Assembly: GCA_964580585.1 (NCBI GenBank)
Contig: CAZOKZ010000014.1
Location: 7,247 to 71,246 of the forward strand
Reading direction: 5' to 3'
Origin: CAZOKZ01 sp964580585
GTDB taxonomy: Bacteria; Sumerlaeota; Sumerlaeia; SLMS01; JAHLLQ01
DNA length: 64,000 bases
Notes under the pieces: generated by a model
What the model was told of the DNA's origin: nothing
Seen by the model: the letters and a program-made list of their open reading frames with translations, nothing else
Database searches by the model: none
Shown: positions 36,318 to 45,664 of the stretch, piece by piece
Numbering within the stretch: the first letter of the stretch is position 1
Layout: each line of letters opens with the position of its first letter
Position numbers and translations under genes: made by a program

Positions 36318-37439
36318 ATGCAACCCATCGACCGCGCGATTTTGAAGGACACCACCCGACGCCTCGTCCGCAACAAAGCGGAGAAGCGCCGGACGGGTCG
36401 TTATCCATTGGATATGTTGATTTTGTACGTGACGATGCGGTGCAACGCGCGGTGCGATCATTGTTTTTGCTGGGAAGACTTGAACGTTGGGATTCGCGAG
36501 ATGACGCTGGAGGAAATCGAAAGTCTGGCGGATTCGGTGCCTCCGATGCGGCAGTTGCTGCTGACGGGGGGCGAACCGACGTTGCGAAGGGATTTGCTCG
36601 AAGTGGCCCGGGCGTTTGCCAAACGTGGCAAAACGGAAATGGTGCGGATCAACACGAACGGACTGAAACCGGACAAGCTGATTGAGCTGGCACAAGCGTT
36701 CAAATCCGAGTTCCCCGGCGTGGGGATGGATTTTCAGTTGTCGCTCGACGGTTTGGAAGAAACGCACGACCGGATTCGCGGGGTGCCCGGTAATTTCAAG
36801 AAGGTCATCGAGTCGCTGCAGAAGCTCTATGCGTTGCGGACAGAGTTGTCTGCGTTTTCTTCTCATGTGTTGACGGTTATTACGGAGCAGAATTACCGCG
36901 AATTATTGCCGTTGAACGATTTGCTGAGGAGCGAGGTGGCCCCGGATGTGGTACAGGGATTTGAACTGGTTCGCGATGTGGAGACGACGGCGTGGTTGAT
37001 TCCACAAGAGGTCTCGGAGAAGGGCGTCGGCCCAAAAGCGATGGCGTTACCACCGCGCGAGGCGTTTCCACAGATTGCCGCTGACCTGAAGACGATCAAC
37101 GCGCGAGGGCCGTTTCGTGCCAACGCATTCCATGTGCATAACTTAGCGCAGTTACGGATGGTGGAGACAGGCAAGGAGCAATACAAGTGCGTAACGGCCG
37201 GTTCGGCCGTTGGCGTGGTGTACTCCAACGGCGATGTGGCGCATTGCGAGTTCACGCTGCCGTTTGCGAATCTGGCGGAGTTCGATTACGATTTCAACGT
37301 GCTATGGAACAGCGATGCGGCCAATGAACGGCGTCGCCAGATCAGCAAGTGCTACTGCATTCATGGGTGTTTTCACGGCAAGGCGGTGGAATATAGCTGG
37401 AAAGGGATCGCGGAAATGGCAAAGGCGGCGATGAAGTAA
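36318..37439 (+). CDS. Radical SAM protein with C-terminal cysteine cluster
   Basis: About 373 residues from ATG 36318. The open frame extends to 36135, but the extra 61 residues show no similarity and no ribosome site. CNARCDHC (42-49) binds the radical SAM 4Fe-4S cluster; LLTGGEPTLRRDL is the SAM-binding GGE motif. The C-terminal region has KCVTAGSAVGVVYSNGDVAHCE and KCYCIHGCFHG, resembling SPASM/twitch auxiliary-cluster domains that take part in peptide or cofactor modification. No precursor peptide gene is obvious beside it. The substrate is unknown. It is transcribed alone, divergent from rpmF. Confidence 0.82.
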   Translation: MQPIDRAILKDTTRRLVRNKAEKRRTGRYPLDMLILYVTMRCNARCDHCFCWEDLNVGIREMTLEEIESLADSVPPMRQLLLTGGEPTLRRDLLEVARAFAKRGKTEMVRINTNGLKPDKLIELAQAFKSEFPGVGMDFQLSLDGLEETHDRIRGVPGNFKKVIESLQKLYALRTELSAFSSHVLTVITEQNYRELLPLNDLLRSEVAPDVVQGFELVRDVETTAWLIPQEVSEKGVGPKAMALPPREAFPQIAADLKTINARGPFRANAFHVHNLAQLRMVETGKEQYKCVTAGSAVGVVYSNGDVAHCEFTLPFANLAEFDYDFNVLWNSDAANERRRQISKCYCIHGCFHGKAVEYSWKGIAEMAKAAMK

Positions 37440-37571
37440 CCCATCTGGATAAGCAAAAAACCCGCTTGTTTTTCGCCGGATCGTTTGCTTGTTTCTGACT
37501 TATCCTGATAGAGGTAGTAAGAAGTCGGTTTTTATCTCTCAATATATCCCTATTTGATGGTAAGGACTATA

Positions 37572-39407
37572 ATGTTTTCTCACACTCAGAAATCCAAATT
37601 CCGCCTGACCATTGGTTCAGCACTTCTTGTGGGACTTTCAGTCTGGACGACTCAAGCTTCGGCGGCTTCGATGCTGCGCGCATACGACGAAAATTTCTCT
37701 GACGGTATTTCACCCCAGATGCAAGACGTTAATCCCACGACAGGTTTGGTCAGCGTGCCACCCGAGTTCGCAGGGTGCGCCTTTAACCCGCCTAACACGG
37801 TGCTGAGCGTGAATTTCACGAGCGGTTATACGTTCATCAATGACGAGATATACGGCTTAGAGTGGAATGGTGGCGTAGGTCCGAATATTTTTCTTTACGC
37901 AATCAACGATTCTGGATGTGCCCAAGGAAGTCGCGTAAGCGGTACGCCCGTTGGATTTACGAATTTGGAAAGCCTCGCTTATCGTCCCTCGAATGGAAAG
38001 CTCTATTCGGCTGACTTCGATTTTGGCGCCCATGTGGGGAATTTGATCCAGATTAATCCGACGACTGGTGTGGGAACCATCGTCGCCGCGTTGCCGACCG
38101 ATGTGCGCATCACGGGCATGACGTACGATCCCGTAACGGACACGTTGTATGCAATCACCTCGGGTTTTGCATCGCGGACGAACGTGGAATTATGGACGAT
38201 TGCACCATCGACTGGAGCAGCGACGTTGGTGGGTTCGACCGGATTGCCGGGCAGTTCGTTGGAGAGCTTGGCGTTCGATTTTTCGGGAGTTTCCGCCAAG
38301 CTGATCGGTGCGGGAACCAGCGTTTATGAAATCAACCCGGCTACGGCGGCGGTGACGTTTTTGGGCAGCAACTCGAACGGTACCCTGTGGGCCATGGGAG
38401 CGCCGTTGCCGTCCGTGACCCCTCCCGATCAGTACGAAGACGTGCTGGTGCTGACCGAATACGGCGAAGCGTGGGGATCGACCAATACGGGATCGGGGGT
38501 GGAAGAACCGCCAATGATGTGGCAACAATTGGGATTCTTCCATGACGCATCGATTGATTGGCAGACGGAAGTCGGCGATTTCAACGGCGATGATCTCGAA
38601 GATATTTTGACGGTGACGCAATACGGCGAAGCGTGGATTGCGACAAACAACGGTTCGGAAGCATTCAACACACCGGTTAAAAATACCGCCGGGTACTTGT
38701 ACCAGGAAAACAATGGCTGGTCCGTGGTGGTGAGCGATTACAACGACGATGGCCTGGACGATTTGGCGCAAATCACACCTTATGGGGACATTTGGCTGGG
38801 GCTGAATTCAGCAGGTACAATCCCAAGTCCGACGATGGTGTCTTCGCCGGGCATTGTGTACGATCCGAACAATGGATACTGGGTGGGAAGTGGCGACATG
38901 GACGGGGACGGAGACGACGACATCGTGGCGCTTGAGCCGGGCGGACAAGTTTGGATGCATTCTTCGACGGGTACAGGATTCAGCGCTCCGGCCGATTGGG
39001 GATCGTTCGGGTTTAATTACTCGCGTGGCACGGTGGGCGATCCGTTCTCCGGTTTCGGCATCGTGATTGGCGATTTCAACGACGATGGCAAGGACGACAT
39101 GCTTGGTCTGACGCCGTTCACGGACGCGTGGGTGGCGTTGTCGAACGGTGCGGGATTCGACGCCCCGACGCGCTGGGCATTCCTGGGCTTTCACTACGCG
39201 CCGTATCAAAGCACCGGTTGGGATTTGTTCGCGGGCGATATGGACGGCGACGGGATCGACGACCTCGTGCAGTTGACCGAATACGGCGAATTGTGGTACG
39301 CAAAATCGACTGGCAGCACGTTCAACACCCCGGTGAAACTGGGACAACTTGGTTTCCGCAGTACACCGGAAGGCCCGTGGCGGACGTATGTCGGAGGATT
39401 CAATTAA
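37572..39407 (+). CDS. Secreted VCBS/FG-GAP repeat protein
   Basis: About 611 residues from ATG 37572 (TAAGGA just upstream). A signal peptide with hydrophobic core IGSALLVGLSVW ends at ASA-A. Residues about 110-260 look like a beta-propeller of the DUF4394/DUF6923 kind (YRPSNGKLYSAD, GMTYDPVTDTLYAIT). From about 285 to the end there are about six repeats of 50-60 residues, each with a calcium-binding loop such as DFNGDDLEDIL, DMDGDGDDDIV or DFNDDGKDDML and a pattern like LTEYGEAW. These are VCBS/integrin-like blades. It is likely secreted or surface-bound; its ligand is unknown. Confidence 0.8.
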   Translation: MFSHTQKSKFRLTIGSALLVGLSVWTTQASAASMLRAYDENFSDGISPQMQDVNPTTGLVSVPPEFAGCAFNPPNTVLSVNFTSGYTFINDEIYGLEWNGGVGPNIFLYAINDSGCAQGSRVSGTPVGFTNLESLAYRPSNGKLYSADFDFGAHVGNLIQINPTTGVGTIVAALPTDVRITGMTYDPVTDTLYAITSGFASRTNVELWTIAPSTGAATLVGSTGLPGSSLESLAFDFSGVSAKLIGAGTSVYEINPATAAVTFLGSNSNGTLWAMGAPLPSVTPPDQYEDVLVLTEYGEAWGSTNTGSGVEEPPMMWQQLGFFHDASIDWQTEVGDFNGDDLEDILTVTQYGEAWIATNNGSEAFNTPVKNTAGYLYQENNGWSVVVSDYNDDGLDDLAQITPYGDIWLGLNSAGTIPSPTMVSSPGIVYDPNNGYWVGSGDMDGDGDDDIVALEPGGQVWMHSSTGTGFSAPADWGSFGFNYSRGTVGDPFSGFGIVIGDFNDDGKDDMLGLTPFTDAWVALSNGAGFDAPTRWAFLGFHYAPYQSTGWDLFAGDMDGDGIDDLVQLTEYGELWYAKSTGSTFNTPVKLGQLGFRSTPEGPWRTYVGGFN

Positions 39408-39467
39408 AGGCAGAGGAAAAAAAATATTTGCAGGTTTCGATTTGGCGATTCCTGTTTTCCTCAAATT

Positions 39468-39509
39468 AATTCGGGGGCCGCGTATTGCAGCCCCCGAATT
39501 GTTTTTTTT
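39468..39509 (+). terminator. Rho-independent terminator after the VCBS-repeat gene
   Basis: AATTCGGGGGC (39468-39478) pairs perfectly with GCCCCCGAATT (39490-39500) around an 11-base loop, followed by G and eight Ts. It sits between convergent genes, about 60 bases after the VCBS gene stop. Confidence 0.9.
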
Positions 39510-39525
39510 AATAAACCTTTCGCCT

Positions 39526-41319
39526 TTAAAACTCCAACTTACTCCACTTCCTCAGTCCCAAATACATGGGCACGAATATTACCACGATGTGCATGAGAAT
39601 GTATGCAATGATGTAAACTTCTTTCCAGGTGGCCCACAGATGCGATTGTTGAAGGATGCCTTTGCCATGCAGGTGAATCGGCGTTCCAAGCAATCCGACA
39701 GTGCAGCCAATGTATGCCATCGAAAGCAGCGCGTTGGCAGTACCGCCAATGCCGTTGGCAATACGCGCGGGGTTATCTTCGCGAAAGTTCGGTAGCAAGG
39801 CTCCCAGGCCAATCGAGAGGCTGGAAAGCCCCAATGCCATGACGATGGTGACAGCGAAACCGATTTGCTGGTACAACGGTTCAACGTGCAGCACCATGTT
39901 GCTCATGACGAGAATGGTGAGGGAAAATGCCAGCGAACACGACAGGCAGAAGAAGTATTTTTGCCAGACGATGGAGTTGCGGTGCATGGGCGCGAGACCA
40001 ATAGACCAGAATTGGCGGCCTTCGAGGCTGAGCATTGGGTAAATGAATCGCGTGGTAAGAATCGACAGAATGAATCCCGTGGCGCCGAGGTTGAAAAACG
40101 CCAATAACGTCTTCCAATCGGTCAGCATGAATTCGATGGTCTGCGAGTGTTTGCGCGCCGAGCCGAGGTTCGTGATGTAAATGATCATCAAACCGAACAA
40201 AATGACGAGCTGAGTCCATTGGGCTGGATCGCGCCAGAAAGTTTTCAGGTCTTTGGAAAAAAGGGTGCCGTATTGGCGGGGAAGGAAAGCAAGTCCGCGA
40301 TCGACGAAGCTGAATAAGGAAAAAGTGTGCTGCTTGATTTCACCGCGGCTGGCCGAATCTTTGGTCAGGCACCAGCCTTTATAGTACAAGGGGCCGACGA
40401 GCCATTCGCTGACCTGATAGAGCATGAGCGCCGTGGAGGAGAGCATTGCGAGCCAATAAACATACGTGCGCAGGTCCGGCGGACCGAGCGAGCCGGGGCC
40501 AATGGAGAGCAGGCCTTGCATCATCCAGGAACTGGGCAGCATAGGGGAAGAACCGAATTCCAGAAACGTCATGATTTGGCTGAAATCACCGTTATCCGTT
40601 TGCGCAAACATGCGGTGGATGCCCATGACGCGTGCCATGAAAAACGAAAGCAGCACCACGAGAACCGCGAGCGCTACGACGAGCGTTCGCGAACGCCGCG
40701 CGGGCACGAACGCGGTCACAATCATGGTTATAATAGAACCCAGAATCGCCGGTATGGCAAGGTAGGGGATAATCAGCAACGCGGCCAGGGGATAGAAATA
40801 CCACTCGACTTCGCGGGCCATGCCGAACGCGATAAAGAAGGGGAGCGATAGAACGACGAATGCCCAGGAGCTATAGATAATGGATTCGATCAATTTTTGC
40901 CGGAAAATCGCCGAATGCGAGACCGGTTGTGCCATCAGGAAATCGACTTCTTTTGAAATATAGGAGGTCGAAAGCGTGATGATGAGGTTCGAGAAAATCA
41001 ACATCGAGAAAAACGCGAGAAAAACGATGCCGACGAGCTTGTCCATCAGGGGAGCGCCGAACACGGCCTGGTCCATCAGGAAATCGAAAACCTCGTAGAA
41101 CAGCGCTGTGCCTCCGACAATCATCAAGATCAAAAATCCAACCCCAACGACGAGGTGGAAGTACATATAGCGCTGCAAATGACGTAAGGCATTATTCGCG
41201 CTGAGGTACTTGACCCGTAAAATTTCCGCGTTGTGCAGCATGAGTGATCCGTTGTTGGGAGTTGCCGAAAGTGCCGAAGCATCGGTTTTTGAGTACCCGG
41301 GGTGCGAAAAGAATGCCAT
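39526..41319 (-). CDS. ABC-2/ABC-export type membrane permease without ATPase neighbour
   Basis: About 597 residues with about 12-14 hydrophobic segments, in two blocks separated by a soluble loop. The N-terminal TSYISKEVDFLMAQPVSH and the central LFSKDLKTFWRDPAQWTQL are typical of 'putative ABC exporter' permeases, where such a 'KDLK.F.RDP.QW.Q' motif precedes the second block. ATG 41241 (MLHNAEILRVKYL) may be the real start; neither start has a clear ribosome site. An ATP-binding partner would be needed and none adjoins. The only ABC ATPase seen in the window is the domain fused to the RND pump; a link between them is speculation. Confidence 0.7.
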   Translation of the reverse strand: MAFFSHPGYSKTDASALSATPNNGSLMLHNAEILRVKYLSANNALRHLQRYMYFHLVVGVGFLILMIVGGTALFYEVFDFLMDQAVFGAPLMDKLVGIVFLAFFSMLIFSNLIITLSTSYISKEVDFLMAQPVSHSAIFRQKLIESIIYSSWAFVVLSLPFFIAFGMAREVEWYFYPLAALLIIPYLAIPAILGSIITMIVTAFVPARRSRTLVVALAVLVVLLSFFMARVMGIHRMFAQTDNGDFSQIMTFLEFGSSPMLPSSWMMQGLLSIGPGSLGPPDLRTYVYWLAMLSSTALMLYQVSEWLVGPLYYKGWCLTKDSASRGEIKQHTFSLFSFVDRGLAFLPRQYGTLFSKDLKTFWRDPAQWTQLVILFGLMIIYITNLGSARKHSQTIEFMLTDWKTLLAFFNLGATGFILSILTTRFIYPMLSLEGRQFWSIGLAPMHRNSIVWQKYFFCLSCSLAFSLTILVMSNMVLHVEPLYQQIGFAVTIVMALGLSSLSIGLGALLPNFREDNPARIANGIGGTANALLSMAYIGCTVGLLGTPIHLHGKGILQQSHLWATWKEVYIIAYILMHIVVIFVPMYLGLRKWSKLEF

Positions 41320-41452
41320 GAGAAAATTTGTCCGGTGGTTTACGTTTCATTGCTATCTGGTAACCGCGCGACGGGTAGAAGATGCGGAGGTCCGAGTACA
41401 AAAAACGAATCGACTTTATTTCCAACAAAATCGAAAATCCCCGTTGGGGTAG

Positions 41453-41869
41453 TTAATTGTCCACATCCAAGGATTGCTTTTGCCTTTTCATAAATCTACG
41501 AATCATGCGGTTCCCCGCTTCTGCAATCATCCCAAAGAAAATAAAAACCATGATATAGACCGGGATCAGAAAAAAATTAAGGCGAAGAACTTCGTATTTG
41601 TTTTCCAGTGGATTCGGGTCGTTCCAAATCAACAATTGGTAGAGCATCATCGAAATTGGAAATAAGGTACCCGTGATCAGTCCAAAAACGATTTTGTCTT
41701 TGAGGTTTGGACCATAAAATGCGGCAAAAATGATTGTCAGTAGGAGAGGCGATAGGATCACCAGCAAAAAACCTCCCATATCTACCGAATCGTTTGTTAT
41801 TCGGAAATAGGAACTGGGAATGACGTGGTAGCTGCCAACGGCAAGCACGACAAGGATAGCGCGTTTCAT
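41453..41869 (-). CDS. Small hypothetical membrane protein
   Basis: A 138-residue protein with four predicted membrane segments (about 2-16, 33-51, 62-82 and 97-118) and a basic C-terminus (RMIRRFMKRQKQ). AAGGGGGGA a few bases before the ATG is a strong ribosome site, which supports a real gene. I do not recognise a family. It lies on the same strand upstream of the ABC-export permease, 133 bases away, and is divergent from folD. Confidence 0.6.
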   Translation of the reverse strand: MKRAILVVLAVGSYHVIPSSYFRITNDSVDMGGFLLVILSPLLLTIIFAAFYGPNLKDKIVFGLITGTLFPISMMLYQLLIWNDPNPLENKYEVLRLNFFLIPVYIMVFIFFGMIAEAGNRMIRRFMKRQKQSLDVDN

Positions 41870-42028
41870 CGTAAATCCCCCCTTCTCACTGTATCCGAAT
41901 CATGACTGATCGTTGTTGAGATGGGAAAGGTTATTTGCCTTCAAAATAGTTTTTCCGTTGTCCACACCACACCCAACCCCGTTCCCTGGAGGCCCCGGGA
42001 CGCGGGCATTTACACCATGGAGGCAGCC

Positions 42029-42919
42029 ATGGCGGCGAAATTGATCGACGGTAAGCAAATCGCGGCGGATATTCGCGAGGAAATCCGGCAGGAAGTGGCC
42101 GCGCGCGTGGCGGCTGGGCATCGACCGCCCGGGTTGGCCGTGGTGTTGGTGGGTGAGAACCCGGCGTCTCAGTCTTATGTGCGCAGCAAAACGAAAGCAT
42201 GCGCCGAGGCGGGGTTTTTCTCCGAGCAAATTGACCGCGATCCCTCGATTACCGAAGCGGAATTACTCGATATCGTCGCTGATCTGAACGCGCGGCCGGA
42301 AATCGACGGTATTCTGGTTCAGTTGCCGCTGCCCAACCACATCGATGAATCGCGCGTGATCGATGCGATTGCGCCGGAAAAAGACGTCGATGGGTTCCAT
42401 CCTGTCAGTGTGGGGAATTTGTCGATCGGGCGTCCAGGCTTTGTTTCCTGCACCCCATATGGGGTGCGCGAGTTGCTGATTCGCTCGGGCGTGGAAACGC
42501 GTGGCAAGTTTGCCGTGATCGTTGGCCGCAGTAACATTGTTGGCAAACCGATGGCGGCGCTGCTGCTGCAAAAGGGTAAAGGCGGCGACGCCACCGTTTG
42601 CGTGTGCCATTCGGCGACACCGAACCTGGCCGAGGTAACGCGCCAGGCCGACATTTTGATCGCGGCGATTGGCCGTCCCGAGGTTGTGACGGGCGACATG
42701 ATCAAGCCCGGCGCCGTGGTGATTGACGTGGGCATCAATCGCGTGGACGACCCGAGTAATCCGCGTGGCTATCGTATCACGGGCGACGTGGAATTTGCAT
42801 CGGCGTCTGAAGTGGCGAGTAAAATCACGCCTGTCCCCGGCGGGGTGGGGCCGATGACGATTGCGATGTTGCTGCGCAATACGTTGGATTCGTCGATTCG
42901 ACGGGACGGCGATGCGTGA
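42029..42919 (+). CDS. folD: Methylenetetrahydrofolate dehydrogenase/cyclohydrolase FolD
   Basis: A 296-residue bifunctional enzyme of one-carbon metabolism. ATG 42029 is preferred to 42017, because GGAGG (42019-42023) fits as its ribosome site. SYVRSKTKACAEAGF carries the catalytic Lys, GILVQLPLPNHIDE and DGFHPVSVGNL follow, and VGRSNIVGKPMAALLL is the NADP loop. TPVPGGVGPMTIAMLLRNT is the conserved C-terminal signature. Its stop overlaps the next gene as GTGA. Confidence 0.96.
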   Translation: MAAKLIDGKQIAADIREEIRQEVAARVAAGHRPPGLAVVLVGENPASQSYVRSKTKACAEAGFFSEQIDRDPSITEAELLDIVADLNARPEIDGILVQLPLPNHIDESRVIDAIAPEKDVDGFHPVSVGNLSIGRPGFVSCTPYGVRELLIRSGVETRGKFAVIVGRSNIVGKPMAALLLQKGKGGDATVCVCHSATPNLAEVTRQADILIAAIGRPEVVTGDMIKPGAVVIDVGINRVDDPSNPRGYRITGDVEFASASEVASKITPVPGGVGPMTIAMLLRNTLDSSIRRDGDA

Positions 42920-44211
42920 AGCCTCGGGCGTGGTGTTTCCTGGTTTGGCGCGAGTTGGCCGCGCATCCGGGCCGTGCGCTGTTGCTGTTATTTTGTGTCG
43001 CGCTCAGCAGCATGCTGGCGGGATTGGCGCTACACGCGATTTTTTATCTGCGGTTTGAAGTCCGTCCGCATTTGCTCAAACTGTTTCCCGAAGAACGCCT
43101 TGTGGTGCGTCCGGGCGATTTGGATATCGCGTTTTTTAAATTCGAGACAGGCAAACTGAGCGAACCCGTTCGCGCCGAAATCGAAGCCATGCCTGACGTG
43201 GCGCACGTTTACCCACAGATGTCCGCCGATTTTCCCGTGATGGCAGAAATGCGCATTGGCCGCATGGATTTGGATTATTCCAGCGATGTGATCATCTTCG
43301 GTGTGCCCGGCGAATTGATCGCGAGCGATTTGCCAAAGGGGACGGAGTTCACCTACACGTCCGACCGACGTGGTCCCGTCCCCGTGGCGGTGTCGGCGTA
43401 CTTTCTCGATATGTACAACATGGGACTGGCCGAGAGCGCGGACTTGCCGAAGTTGAGCGCTTCCGCCGCCATCGGTCGCGAGTTCGATCTGACGCTCGGT
43501 GCGTCGTCCTTGGGTCTTGCGGGGACGGAGACACCGCGCACCATTCGCGCAAAGATCGTGGGTTTGACGCAAAACCCAATGCTCGTTGGTTTGGTCGTGC
43601 CGCTTGAAGCAATGAAAGAATGGAACGCGACATACAAACCGAATGAACCCATCGTGTACAGCGTGTTGCATGTGGATATGCGTGATCCGGAAGCGGTTTC
43701 GCACGTGCGGGAAACGCTTGTGAAGAAAGGTTTTCGTGTCAGCACGGCGTCGGATAATCTGGAACGTTTGCGCAAGGTTGTCGGCGGTATTGAAGGTTTT
43801 TTATTCGGAGCGATGATATTGATTTTGGCACTTGCCAGTGTGGGTATCTTGACCACAGTGGCGATGTCTGCACGCGAACGACGCCCAGCCTGGGGATTGG
43901 CGCGCGCGACAGGTTTGACGCCCGGCGCGATGCTCGGGTTGGCAGTGAGTGAAGCGATAATCGTCGCGTTTTTCGCGGCGTTTGTGGCGGTGGCGGGGTA
44001 TGACGTTGCACTGATTGCGGTTCGGCATTTTGCGGGCGAAGCCATTTCGACAAGTCAAATTCTGCCGGGCAATCCGTTGGCGTATCAAGGCGCGGTGGCA
44101 TTGGCGATCAACGGTCTGGCGCTTGCGATGGTCGTAATTCCCACGATCGTTTTCGCGTGGCCCAACGTGCGGAATGAGCCCGTGGAATTATTGGCGCGCC
44201 GGAGTTTGTAA
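42916..44211 (+). CDS. FtsX/MacB-like ABC permease, orphan
   Basis: A 431-residue inner-membrane protein starting with GTG that overlaps the folD stop. It has one N-terminal helix (RALLLLFCVALSSMLAGL), a large periplasmic MacB-PCD-like domain (about 40-280) and three C-terminal helices; AMSARERRPAWGLARATGLTPG is the cytoplasmic loop motif typical of FtsX permeases. Such permeases need an ATPase of the LolD/MacB type; none is adjacent. The coupling to folD is unusual. Two GGGGACGGAG copies (43338, 43521) are both read in frame as Gly-Thr-Glu. Confidence 0.8.
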   Translation: MKPRAWCFLVWRELAAHPGRALLLLFCVALSSMLAGLALHAIFYLRFEVRPHLLKLFPEERLVVRPGDLDIAFFKFETGKLSEPVRAEIEAMPDVAHVYPQMSADFPVMAEMRIGRMDLDYSSDVIIFGVPGELIASDLPKGTEFTYTSDRRGPVPVAVSAYFLDMYNMGLAESADLPKLSASAAIGREFDLTLGASSLGLAGTETPRTIRAKIVGLTQNPMLVGLVVPLEAMKEWNATYKPNEPIVYSVLHVDMRDPEAVSHVRETLVKKGFRVSTASDNLERLRKVVGGIEGFLFGAMILILALASVGILTTVAMSARERRPAWGLARATGLTPGAMLGLAVSEAIIVAFFAAFVAVAGYDVALIAVRHFAGEAISTSQILPGNPLAYQGAVALAINGLALAMVVIPTIVFAWPNVRNEPVELLARRSL

Positions 44212-45594
44212 GGATTTCTTGAGCAGTTCGCTCAAGGTGCCTGTTGCAGCACCGTTTTCCAATGCCCATTCCAGTATATTGAACGGTGTATTTCCCCAAC
44301 CAGGCCAAAGACGCGGTTCGAGATTATGCGGATGCCAAAGTAAAACGGCGAGTCCTCCGACACGTTTGGTTTCTTCGAGCACGCGTACAGTGGCTTCAAT
44401 GGCATTCTCAGGTCTGAGGCCACGATGATAGCGCAACGTGACATCCATGACGTGCACGGGGACGGAGTAATAGAGGTGTGGTTTCAAACGCTCGCTGTCC
44501 CAGGGACGGAACGGAAACGCGGTACCGGTGCGAAAGCCTTCGACTTCAGAGAACCCAATGCTGCTGGCAATTGAGACTCCGTCCCCTTTGGCGATGTGTT
44601 CGTTTTCTGGGGACGTTATGCGTAGGTAATGTGCACGGTAAGCGTGCACGCGACCGCCGATTTGCGATTCCACCATGCGGCGTTGCTTTTTAACAAACGG
44701 AGTGCCGAAATGATCGGCGGTCGCATAGCTGCCGTGAAGACCGATTTCGTGACCGCGCAATCGCAATTGCCGCAAGCCACGCACCAGGGGGACGGAGCCA
44801 CGCAAATCGTAATTATCCCACTGTGAGCGGCGAACGGCTTGCGTGAAAAATGTTCCATGTGCATCGAGACGCGCCAGGCGGTCGCCAATACGAGCAAAAT
44901 CGAGATGAGGGTCCTTGCGCAGGCGCGCGTTGACGAGCGCACCTTCTCGTGCGCAGGCAAGTGCTGTAGAAAGACCTTGTTCGTGGTGAGCGCGTTTCAC
45001 CGTCGCAGCCCAAGCACGCCCAGCGTACATGCCTGCTGAATCGATATCCCACGTGAGTGCGACTGCCCAGTTTTTTCCTTCCCAGAGGGAGGGCGCGGGT
45101 TCCTTCAAATCGAGCGCACGGCGCACGGCAATTCCCACGGCGCGCGCAATCCAATCGGCAACAGGACGCGCGATCAAATGTTCGTGTTTCAACAAACTGG
45201 CGTCGAATTGCCACCGTCCATGAACGTCCCGATGGGTTGTGTCTTCTTCCCAACGATTGAGCAAACCGAACATCACGGCGGGTAAATCGTAATGTGCAAT
45301 CAAGCGACCGCTTTCGCGGCGAAATACGCGTGAATAAAGGTCTTCAGGCGAGGTTGCATGAGCGACGATTTTCAGCACACGCCGTGCGGCGATACGCCAA
45401 TCGCGGCGTTTGTCAATCACACCGGTATCGAGAAGTACGACACGGGATTCAGGCCGAGGTGCACCATATTGCAGTATGTCGGTTCGGTTGGGGAGAGGGG
45501 CAGGCAACCCCGAGCGGGCAATCAACGCTTCCATTGCCGCCCGGCGAACGGGCGAATCCGTGTGGTCGAGAGCGCAAAACGGAGCGAGAGACAT
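44188..45594 (-). CDS. Divergent polysaccharide-deacetylase-like protein
   Basis: About 468 residues from ATG 45594; the open frame continues upstream only as the antisense of mnmA sequence. The central and C-terminal part shows weak NodB-like features: AVALTWDIDSAGMY for the first Asp motif, LDAHGTFFTQA after it, GHEIGLHGSYAT for the His motif, YRAHYLRI, and LAVLLWHPHNL near the end. The N-terminal 180 residues are not recognised. It overlaps the FtsX-like gene tail-to-tail by 24 bases. It probably acts on a glycan, but the catalytic set is not fully conserved. Three GGGGACGGAG copies lie in this gene. Confidence 0.55.
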   Translation of the reverse strand: MSLAPFCALDHTDSPVRRAAMEALIARSGLPAPLPNRTDILQYGAPRPESRVVLLDTGVIDKRRDWRIAARRVLKIVAHATSPEDLYSRVFRRESGRLIAHYDLPAVMFGLLNRWEEDTTHRDVHGRWQFDASLLKHEHLIARPVADWIARAVGIAVRRALDLKEPAPSLWEGKNWAVALTWDIDSAGMYAGRAWAATVKRAHHEQGLSTALACAREGALVNARLRKDPHLDFARIGDRLARLDAHGTFFTQAVRRSQWDNYDLRGSVPLVRGLRQLRLRGHEIGLHGSYATADHFGTPFVKKQRRMVESQIGGRVHAYRAHYLRITSPENEHIAKGDGVSIASSIGFSEVEGFRTGTAFPFRPWDSERLKPHLYYSVPVHVMDVTLRYHRGLRPENAIEATVRVLEETKRVGGLAVLLWHPHNLEPRLWPGWGNTPFNILEWALENGAATGTLSELLKKSLQTPARQ

Positions 45595-45664
45595 GCGGAG
45601 CCGGAATTCATGTTTCAGAAATCGAGATGCACTCTTTTTGCATGGGTGAAGTTTTGGCGCAAAC

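Noticed and set aside
42000..42028. Possible riboswitch before folD
   Set aside because: Only a short GC-rich stretch is present; no conserved aptamer pattern could be recognised.
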